DNA from: Onthophagus taurus
Lineage: Eukaryota > Arthropoda > Insecta > Coleoptera > Scarabaeidae
Length of the DNA: 64,000 bases
Assembly: GCF_036711975.1 (NCBI RefSeq)
Contig: NC_091971.1
Location: forward strand, 14,887,501 to 14,951,500
Reading direction: 5' to 3'
Shown: positions 45,401 to 57,400 of the stretch, in pieces
Layout of the letters: each line of letters opens with the position of its first letter
Numbering within the stretch: the first letter of the stretch is position 1
The notes under the pieces: model-generated
What the model saw: the letters and a program-made list of their open reading frames with translations, nothing else
Databases searched by the model: none
What the model was told of the DNA's origin: nothing
Position numbers and translations under genes: made by a program

Positions 45401-48400
45401 AATATTTACTATTATTATTAAATGACTTAATAAATTATTGATAGATGGCGCTCATATTTTTTTTTTAATTCAAATAAACATAGCAACATTTGTTTGTATT
45501 CAACAATTTTCTGAAGTGTCAAATTAAAAATCCTGTTTTTTAAGATGGATTACGAAAAGCTTAACATGTTAGAATATTACATATTAAAAAACAAAGTAAA
45601 TTTTATATAAATTTTTAGTAGAATAATTTTTAGTTATAGTACCGTAATTTACAGGAAACTGTAAATTTAATTTCTTTGACGACACTAAAAAAAAGTTTAA
45701 TTTTAGCTTTATTTTAAAACAATAAGAAATAGACCTATCTAACCCCATATTTTTGTAATCAGAAAAAAATAACGAATTTAATAAGCGAATAATCAGTGGT
45801 TATTTCCATTTAAAAAAACGAAAATTGTCATAATATCTCAAAATCTAAAACCGAAATTTTTTTTTTTGACTACGTCATCAAATTCTCTGTTAAAAAGTGT
45901 CCATATAATGTCTTAGTTATAATACTCCACCTATAATAATAATCAAGATAATTGCACTTGCTGGTTTTACGATATTTTCAGTTTTGGCCTATCGATAGAA
46001 CGATAAGATGATAGCGCTTTGAGGTTTTTGGCATTAGCAGATTCTCGAAAAACGAGATCATGACATGTAAGCTACTTTTTTTACAACTCTTATAGTTTTC
46101 GAGATAGCCAGTACAGTGCGGAAATTTCTAGAGAAAAAATGTAGCAAAAAATAATTTTCCAGTGTAGTGGCATTGAAATAAGATAGCATAGGTTACGAAA
46201 GCTGTATTTAAAGAATGATATATATAGAGCGTAGCCTTATAATTTTGCTGAACGATAAACAACAATGCAATTTGTTGTAACAAAGAAATGTATAGAAGAA
46301 AAATCCAAGAAATGGTGGAATCTTCCAAAACATAATTATTTTTAATAAAGACATTTTTGTATTTATGTACAAATCCATTTAATTCCTTAATTAGTCCGGT
46401 TTCAAAGTAGATTGTTTGAAAGTAATTAAAAGGATGGAACCGATTATCCGGATTATGCGAGATATTACTGTATAGTTGGGCTGGAATTGCAAAACGAGCA
46501 TTTTACAAATTAAAACCGTTATATACTCAAAAATCGCTCCTTAATCGCGATTTAAAGAAACAATGGTAATAGTACAAATCTGATTTTTGTGGTTGAGATA
46601 AAAATAATGTTAATATGTGGCTATGAGGAGATATTGAAGGTTTCTAAACATATGTGTAGCTTTTTAATAAGTTAATTATTGCCGGGATTAATTACCTCGT
46701 TATCCATACTTAAACTACAGCAAAAATTCTCATTATATCATTTTAACCGTACTTAATTAGAGCAACATTTTAGTAGCTCATATTCCTTAAATCATTTTTG
46801 TTTGTGCGTTTTAACTTTTTTGTTTTATTTCTTTTTGTATTTTTTGTTTTGCTTAAATGTGTTTATATTACACACTTATTAGCCGATAACATTATATACA
46901 CACATATTTTAAATGAGTTTTTTTTTTAATTGTAAATATTTTGGTTAATTATATATCCAAATATTATTTTTGTACTGCAGTCAAAAAACGTATTATAATT
47001 AAAAGTGTGTATTTATTACATAACACATTTAATTTGCTCTTACAAAAAATAATGCTTTCATATGAACAATTCCATTATTTTTTTTTGCTTGCGTGCAATA
47101 ATCGCATAAACACACAATTTTAATTCATTTTACATGAAGTTTTTATCTTCAGTTTTATGTTGTTTTTCATTCGTGTAGTGACACTGAAATGAACTATCCA
47201 AAGCTTATTATTTATGTAAATAAAAAAAGATCGAAAGTTTTATTTCAAAGTCGATTATTTTTATTTATTATGTAAAAGTGATGAAGATAGACGTAAGTAG
47301 AATGCAGCTGTATAACGTACACCAAAAATAACATACAAGGATGTTTAAAATTTCATTTTCTCTGCGAATTATCTGCCTATAATGTGTGTATACAGCGTGT
47401 CCCGTATCTTCCGCATCAGAGCATTATACGGTTGTAGGATACATTATTCTGAAGCGATCTTTCTAATAAAATTTTTTCGAAATGTTTATAATAACCGCAC
47501 GGGAACTGTTTAAAGGAACTGTTTTTCGTCATGGAAAGAGAAATAAACTTTTTCGATGAATCAAAGTTGTCCGTTATTGGTCGTCGTTAAACAGTTCCCG
47601 TGCGGTTATTATAAACATTTCGAAAAAATTTTATTAGAAAGATCGCTTCAGAATAATGTATTCTACAACCGTATAATGCTCTGATGCGGAAGATACGGGA
47701 CACGCTGTATAGGTCAAAAGTAGAAATACTCATACCCTGGAATATATTTTTAGAAGCAATTTAGGTTTATTGTTGTAATTTTTATTAACATCATTTACTA
47801 CCACCCTCACAAGGACATAACTTAGTATTTGTTAGTAAAATTATGAAAATTTTAACAGATTTAACCAAGATTACAATTCAAAACGTGTATACGTTGGTTT
47901 AAAAATAACTCACGAAACCAATCAATCTCAGATGGAAGTAAATTTTCATACAACAACGAATGCATAAATGAATAATAAATTTGATTAGATGATCTCAACC
48001 CACATTTCAAAGAAAACCAGACGTATATCGCAATAAATATCGCACATGTTGCGGTGAATTTTAATTTAAATTCAAATAAAGGTCAACTTATATTTATAAA
48101 CAATTTTTTCGTACAGAAACAAATTAAGAAAGTAATTACAACGCACCATGACAAGCATTCAAATGCTTGCAAAAATTGGTCTGTTATCAATCTTATAATT
48201 TACATAACAGGGTATAATTTTCTCTACGATTGCCTCTAATTAGAAAAAAAAATTTGATATGTTTATGATACCACGTAGTACATGGTACTGCAATGAATCC
48301 TATTAAACGATTAACTAATAATTCATTAAATGTAATTATTTTCGACTAGGTAGGTAGTTAAATATAGTCGCAATTGGTAATAATAAATGAATTGATTTAT

Positions 48401-51400
48401 GTATAAAAAAAGGGAATAATTTCGAATATTTTAAAACTACGGTAAAAATGAGGCTCAAACTAGATAATAATAACCTTAACAGTGAATAGTTTAAATACGC
48501 ATAGATAAAAAAATCTTTAACATTATAAAGATTAAAAAAAAATAACTTATTTATTTTACACAACCGAGAATTTTAAATCATTTATAAAACGACTATCAAA
48601 AAATATATCGATCGATACTTTGGAATGTTAAAAGAAAGTGGTTAACCTTGTCCTTCCTTCGCCGCCACCACAATACAAGAAGTGAAGGTAGAATAGCAAA
48701 CTTGGACAAAATAAAATAAAATTTAAAAAAAATTACACCAAACTTACAATATCCATCGTTCGAATAATTCAAAATAATACACAAAAGAATGAAACCACCG
48801 CTGTAAATGCTCAAAACAGACTGTCACTCGACGCACCTCTATTTACGTATTTAGAAGAGTAACACACCGACAATACACCAACTCCAATTCCGACCAATTA
48901 ACTACACGACATGTACCGGGATTAACAATTATTAACAAACCTTAACGATCGCAAAAATAAACGCGCAACGGTTTATAAACAACAACGTTTTTCAAAGGTC
49001 CCACACACTCTTTATTATTACCTTTACTTCTTTTCTTTATCGCTTCGATATAAACCGGTTGTACAACGAACCGATAGCGGCGCGTAATTTTCGTTGAATG
49101 ATTTCAAAATTTAAAAACGAACTGTTTTGGTTTTATTTATACGAAGGATTATGTCATCATCAAACCGAATTGATTAACGAAACGTGTAATTAAAACAAAA
49201 ACGAAATCATATTGAAAGAAAAACAACAAAAAAAGGATGTGGTTATGATAAAAACGTGGGGAAATAAATAAGGGGGAAGTGATTATGTTCCTATCTCTAG
49301 TTTACACCGACAAAATTAACTTGCAACCACACACATTCTCTAATGAAGCTATTGCTACTAATAACAGAGAGAGCGTTTTTGCATCATGTTGAGTAGACAG
49401 AGATAGAGAAAGAGGGGGAAGGGGGGAAATCTAACTTAAGACATTAAGGCACGCTGCATTATGAGTTTCTAAAGCAATCAAAATGAATTCGGTTAATGAC
49501 GCATCGGTTACAGAGCAAAGTTTTAAAAAATTATTTTGTAGTTAAAAATATACAGTGTGTCTGGATTATAAAGAGTTTTAGAAAAATTTTAGGTTTATAT
49601 AATTTACTATGTTTTTAATATTTGTGTTAAAATACAAATAAATGATGCATCAGACTAATCTTTTTTATTAAAGAAAAGTTTGTGGTTTTTCAAGACGAAC
49701 TTGTGATGAAGAGTGTTGATAATCCTTCCCATGTATGTGCTCTTTCCAAGGAATCAACGTTTATTATCATTACACAGCGTGCACATCGCTTCTGAGTTAC
49801 TATGATTTTCTGATGGCTATCCTGTTATCCAGAGTGTCATATTCACAATAAAATTGGTTTTTGGACAGGTTTGGGCGATTGAAAAGTAGTATAAATAAAT
49901 AGTAGTATAGTCTAAATAAATTGTAGACAATTTAAATTGGTTGTTTACAACAATTAATAATTCACCACGCTCCTTCAATATTGTATTGTGTAGTCAATCT
50001 AAAATCACGGATGAGAAAATGATTATCATCAAACTATCTAAGGTCTTATAGTTGTTCTCGTGTTTTGACTTAAGTTGTTGTATATTGTATTAGAATGGTT
50101 ATTAAACATTTTATTCAATCTTGTTTCTTTCTTACAAATCGCTTTTAATATTACAACAATTTAAGTCATTGAATGTTTTTTAAACGATTGACCAAAGTAA
50201 TACTAATGACAATTTGGCTAATGATGAATAATTGATATGCTCGAAACCGGTTCTAATTGATTTAGAATTTGCAACATGAATCCCGAATATATATCTGTAC
50301 CTTAGAAGTAAAGGATTGTATCTCCGTTATTGTAGGCTTTTAGAAAACAACGTTTAAAGTTTTATAATACTATTATAGTAATTTTTATAGTAATTAACTC
50401 GATATTGACAAAAACTGGAGTTACGATCCTTTACCCCTAAGGTACCGATGTACAGGTGTCCAGAAATGACGTGTACAACGGAAGACCACAAGTACTACCG
50501 TAACCAAAAATATGACGATTTAACTCAACTTATCTATATACAAAATTGCTTAGTTTAGTCGCTAGAGGGCTTTAAAAATTCATGATGGATCAAAGATAAA
50601 ACGCAAAACGAAAAATACGAATACCGCTGTCACGTTATAAATTAAGATATTATTGATTAAGTTATTATTAAAGTAACTATTCAGAAAAAAAATGGTAGTG
50701 TTTGTAAAGGGGTTTAAAAAGATATGGATGCATAATTTATGGGGACAAGGTTTTTAAACACCCTATAATTGTCGAAATTAGAGTTTATTCCACAAATAGC
50801 TGTAGTCTACTGATAGAAACGCATGACCAAAAAAATGAATAAAATCCATTAAGGATTTTTCGACTTATTTAAAAAAAGAAATATTATTTTTCAAGCCCTC
50901 TAGCGGCTAAACTAAGCAATTTTGTATATAGATAAGTTGAGTTAAATCATCATATTTTTGGTCAAGGTACTTGTGGTCTTGCGTTGTACACGTCATTTCC
51001 GGACAGCCTGTATAAAACTATCTTAACGCCATGTTCTAATAAAGTTGAAGCCTATAAACTTGAAATAGAAAATTTCTCTACCTCAATCTCGCAGGGGTAG
51101 GTAGAATTTCGATGTTTTGTCGCTGCATTTGTGTGCCGATTTTTATTAAAACATTAAAATGTTAAAAATGTACATATAAAATGTGTTTAACTATTGCTCT
51201 TTAATCATTTCAATGCACACCCCTCTTAAAGATGTAGAGTTCCTATACCATTTTGATGCAGTTGATTTGTTGCTTTTTAAGTTTTGTATTTTGCACTTTA
51301 GACTTGAAATATTCTCATAAAAAATAGTTACACGAGCTCAGCCCTGGTGATTCAGGAGGCCAATGAATAACTGACGAGCCGATTCGGAAAAAATTCTCTA

Positions 51401-54400
51401 AGAAAGTTCAATGTAACCCTAGCTGTGTGACAAGTTGCTCCATCTTGTTGGAAATAAGTTTTCTCAATCATAGACATATGTGGGATGAAAAAGGTTTCAA
51501 GTATTGGAACATATCGCGCTGATGTTACTGGTAAATGGTGGTCATCATCATTCTCAAAGAAGTATGGACCAATTATGCTATTCAAAGTCATAAGTTCGTG
51601 AAGTTGATAAGGGTTTTCAGCGGCCCAATAGCAAAAGTTATGTTTATTAACATATCCGCTAAGGTGGAAATCAAACGCTTTCGACAAATGTATAAAAGAT
51701 AAGTATGCTGGGTTATTATATTCTATTGCATTCTTCTGTACTTGGTTAACTATGACTATGGTTCTTATTGTTGTGTGCTTTAGAACACGGTGCTGTAAGA
51801 GACGAGAAAACAGCTATATGAATGTGTGTAGCAAAGAAATTCCTCGGTAATTTTCTGGGTCTGAGGATATAAAATAATAGTAATTGAAATATTTGTGGAA
51901 TGGCGTGCATACGACTGGAAACTTGACTCTAGGCATGACGACTTGGTGTGATTTGATGTATGTCGTGTGCAGGGCATGCCACTTAATTTGTAATCTTTGG
52001 TAAAACATTATAGGATAACTCAATAGTCTGTCCATTTCCTCCATTTCCTGAATTGTTGATTAAGATGAAAACCAATGCATTCTGCATTCAACCTTCAAAT
52101 AGAGTGTCTAGATTTATTGACTTCCATTGGTCCATTTCTATTCGTTTTATTAGTATGCATATTAATTTAACTAGATTAATTTCATTTTGTTGCATCAAAA
52201 TAGATACATTCTAGCTAAATAAAAAGCTGGTTACTAAATATGTAATTTGATTCCAATCACAATCATTGTTACTATGTTTGAATATTTATAAACATTATTA
52301 TTTTAGTAAATGTTGCGTATTTTGTGCAATTTTCTCTAAAATAATTTTAACGTATTATGATTTAAATATTAGTTTCAAAATACTCTTAATATCCATAGAC
52401 ACACTGTATCTATACAAAAAAGTTGTATAAAAATTAAAAATATATCTTTGCATCTATAAACCATCATCAATAAAATAAAATTATTAAAAATTAACTATTC
52501 AACCAATACGATTGATTTTGCAGTTGAAAGAGAAAGTTTTTCATTTTGGGGGCTGAAAATAACTCAACATCTAGGAAGAGATTACTTCTCTAATTAATAA
52601 AGTCGAGATACGAGAAGGTGATCGATAGTGTCTTGGTATTTGTGGTGTGCGTGCACGTTTTAATAACTGATGTTTTAATAAATTTTTTTTTGTTACGGGA
52701 TTTTTATCAGTCAAAATTTTGGCATTGCATTGCTCTTTAGAGGTTGTTTTTTTTGTTTTGTGGTTTTTAAAATGGTTCACCTCGTCACTGCCATCGGCCG
52801 ACATGGTCTGCGTCTTGATGATGCTGTAGATCTTAACATAAGGGGCCTTGATGAGCTGCACGCAACAACAACAACAGAATCATCTCCAATTTCATCTTTC
52901 ACAAATGATGATGTTCGATCAATTTTTTTAAAACCCGGTATGATTATATTGATTATAATTTTTTTGACTACGTGATTCATTCTTTTTTCAATTTTAAACT
53001 TACCTCCCAACTTTCCCTGGTTAAATCGGAGAGTTCCCCATCTTGACTTCCATGACGACTTCCCGTCTGTTGAGGTTCTTCAGTCCAAAGCTCTGTATCT
53101 AATTCGACTAAACCTCTAGCTTGTATCTTTAAATTATTTTAACATAAATAAAAATGATTATCACAAAAAAAAATTATTTCAAACCTGTTCTTCTGATAAT
53201 TCCCCATATAAATGTGGAACCCAAACATTTAGGAACGTATAAACTTCATCTACTTTATTCTTTGGTACACTAAACCAATACTCCGGTCTCATCTTCTTTT
53301 TTCCATAACTCATTAGTGGAGTATTTCTAGGTATTGGTTTATCTATTGGTTTCCCCATTCGTAGCCTTAAGTAAAGCGGAGGATCATCGCATGATCTTGC
53401 CGGTCTCGGAATTAACTCTAAAACGGTTTATTTTAGTCTCGAATTTAATATTAACAACTTTCACAACATCATTTAAATTAAAAACATAAATTATTGAAAT
53501 AGCCAATTCAAAAACGAAAAACCGATTACAAATTAATTTGATTACAATCAAAATCATCGTCATGCACCATCAGTTTGCGGCATTTATTACATGCAACCTA
53601 CCGAGCGTATCAAGCCCAAAGTGCGGAGAGCGCACTGCAGCAAAATGTAACAAAAAAAATATACACAATAACAGTTACTTGTGTGTGAATGAATAAATGG
53701 AGTGAACTAGTGGCTCTATTTTGTTGAATTAAGTAATAAACTAATCAATGTCAATAAATACGACAATCAGAACTGTGAAAATAGTAATTAAAGTGAGGCG
53801 ACGTCCAAAAAAAATGGTCGAAAGCAGATAATCAATAAAAAATACTACAAAAATTATTATAATGTGTGTAATAATACAATTGCAGTTAATAATTAATTTT
53901 TTTCATCAATGACTCTATTATTATAATTAAGAGGGAGATAACGCGTCCTGCTTTCTCCAAGTTTCAAAAATTGCACCCCGCATGTAGTATTCCCAATAGC
54001 TTCCAACCATTACAAAAACAAACCTTTAACCTAAATAATCCTTCATTCTGTTACTTTTGATTATAAAAATATCTACAACTATATACTAGATTTCATCTCT
54101 CTCAGAAAAAAATTAACAACCTTTTATGCTAAAAAACTATTAACCACTTACTGTCAAACGAAAGGAAGAGTTCTGGCATATCATCCACAGAAACCATTGA
54201 CCGATAATCAAGCTTTGGAGGGGGAGCTTTTGACACTTTTGAGGAATCCGTCGATTGTTTCATAATTGTCCCAACAGACGACCGCCTAAAATTATAAATT
54301 ATAATCATTTTATGGTATAAAATGTTAAGTAGGTGTACACAAAACCTAAATGCAAGAAGCGTGGTGATAAAAAACAATGTGTTGTTGTGGTTGAAGTAGC

Positions 54401-57400
54401 AATAATTATTTAAAGTGTTTTGTATAAGTGTAACAGCAAAAGACACTCTCTAAAACACATCTACAACATACCCGACGGCACCAACAGTAGCCCCAACTGC
54501 GTTAACAGCACCGCCTACAGCATTAACTGCCCCGCCGACAGCGTTAACGGAGGCACCGACGGCGTCACCAACAGCACCAACGGTCGCGCCGACGGTAGCA
54601 CCGACAGAGCTAATAATGTTAGTTGGAAAGAAGCTAGCGGAGCCATCCGGATCAACCGAACCGCCGGTGGCCGGTGTAAGAGGCGGGCCCCCGCTTCCGC
54701 CCGAATGGGGACCGCCAGAACCACCGCTCTCTTCCGACGGCGTCTTGCTCAAGAATAGACCCGTGCCGAAATCGACCAGGTTAATCGGCGAGCTTGCCAA
54801 GCAGCGTTAGTACATGAGATGAACGCCAGAAAAAGAAACCCTTCCCAATTTGTTTAACTTACCTGGAGAAAACCTTTGAGAATACCGAGGAATGATGGAC
54901 GTCAGCTGCTGAATGGGGATGTGCTGAAGTTGGTTTTTCGTCCTCTTTTTCGTTGCTAAATGTATCCATCCAAGATAGTGGGTAGGATAACCGTTTTAAC
55001 ATCTATTCAGAGACAAATAAATAATATTATTATTCATAAACAATTTTTTTTCTTCTAAACTTATTTATGATCATTACGAATTGATTTTAAAGTAACAATA
55101 TAATAATGTCCCAGATAATTGATATTAGTCGTTCATATACAAGGACGGTAATAAAAAAAAAAATGTAACATCCTGGGAACAGGTGTATAGCTCGACGGCC
55201 CGTTCGTGACGTCACGTTTTGGTCTCACGCTTTGAATGATGACTTTATTCCATTCGTGTTTTGTAATGTTGTTAGTTTGAGACTTAATAAAGTTCATAAT
55301 ATAAAAGACAAATTTTGATTCAGTTTAGTCGTGTGTCTCTTAAGACGGCTTTTTAGTTCAGGGTCTAGTGTTATTTCTAGTTCAACAAAAATATACAATG
55401 ACGCTGAATAACAATTAAAACTAGAGCTAACACTAACACTAGATCTAGAAACATTCGGGTTTAGCGGTCTTAAAAGACGTGTGGCTAAACCCGAATGTTT
55501 CTAGATCTAGTGACAATGCAAGTGGAAAACTAGAACTAACACTAGAACTAGAAAGTTTCCCGAATGTTTCTAGTTCTAGGTCTAGTGTTAGTTCTAGTTT
55601 TAATTGTTAAGCAGCGCTAGATTGTTGTATATTTTTATTGAACTAAAAGTAGAACTAACACTAGACCACATACACTACACTGTGTTAATTAATTATCGTA
55701 ACCCACGTGACCTGTGTAATATTGGCCACCTATCTCAATATGTAGTGGTTGCTTTTAACTATATTTAAAATATTTTTTAATTATTAAAATACAGGGTGGT
55801 TCAGTTTTTAATCGGGAAACTTTACTAATAAGATGTAGTACTTGCCAAAATAACACAAGTTTTTTATATAAACGTAGGGTCGCAACTCTTTGTTTTCGAG
55901 CTATGAGCTGTCAAAGTTGAGCCAAAAATTTACATTTTATCTTTTATTTCGGGTATAAGTAAACCGTAGAATTTGAAATTTTGTAAGTACTGGTTAATAC
56001 CTTATTTTCAACTATACCTTAAACTTTCCAAGTACCCTCTAAGGGTATGAAATTTACAACCCCTTTTATTTTTTTATAACAACTTTTTAATGCCATGGAA
56101 TATTAACATAAAAAAATATGGGTTGTAAAGCTTATTCATTATTGGTACTTTTTGGCTACTTAGTTTTTTTCTTAAAGATAATAGTTTTAGCGTAAAAAAA
56201 TAAAATATGCTACTTTGTACTGTGAAGCGCTGCTATTATTAAAGGAAAATTAATAATAAAAAAATAAATAAATAACACCAATTAATTGTGATTTTCATTA
56301 GAAAAACCATAAATAAGATGAATGTTTATCTGAACAAATTACATTGTTTTAAACAATATTAAAAAATCGATACTCTTGCTTAATAATAGTCAAAAATTAT
56401 TAATAATCATTAACAGTTATGAGGAACTTTTAGAATAATTTTAACTAAACATTGCGACACATAGCGGTACATTGCACGACATTTTATTTCTTTACACAGA
56501 AACTATTAAGTTTAAGGAAAATACCAAAGAGACAAAAAAGTACCACTAAAGAATGAGCTTTACAACTCATATTCTTTTATCTTAATATTCCATAGCGTTA
56601 AAAAGTTCTTATAAAAAAATCTTATAAATCAAGGGGATGGTGAATTTCATCTCCTTACAGCGCTAGGGAAGTTTAAGGTATGCTTGAAGGTCTTAACCAG
56701 TAGTAAATATGTACAAAGTTTCAAATTTTTAGCTCAACTTTGACAGCTCATAGCTCGAAAACAAACGAGTTGCGACATTACGTTTATATAAAAAAAACTA
56801 GTGTTATTTTGACAAGTACTACGTCCTAGTAAAGTTTCCCGATTAAAAACAGAACCACCCTGTATATCTAAATATATTTTAAACGGCTTTTAAGTTAATG
56901 AATTGTCACCATCGTTTTTAGGAGCTTTCGTCGCGTTGCAATACCAATCTGTGATATTGGTTGCATACTTTGTCGGGTAGGATAATAGACAACCTAAGCC
57001 TTGACGTCACAGAGATGGGCGGAGCTTATACTGACTCCAAACATTTTCAAGGATAATGCTATTGCGGGGCCGATAAATGCACAAATAAGAAAAATATCCT
57101 TCTACTATGCAATTTTCTGACCTGCTGTACCTTTGTCAGTGACAAAATGACAAAGTACCTGTTTATAAACAAGTTCAAAATTTAGAAGAAAATCATTTTT
57201 TTTAATAATATTTTAATAATAACATTTTAAAACACTTTAATAATGTCATTTTAGATATTCACATGAAGCAACTTGCTCATACTTGTCTTATTATGCTATT
57301 TTAGTAAGAGCGCTTTCTTACGGAGCGGCCCGGCTTTTGCCTACAATGACAAATGTTGGTTGCATACCCTACTGGCATGCACTTGCACCCTACTGGATTA

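Noticed and set aside
54420..54758. Plus-strand frame rich in Asn, Thr and Gly
   Set aside because: It is antisense to the GC-rich OXR1 exon 54472-54792, which has correct splice phases and family context.
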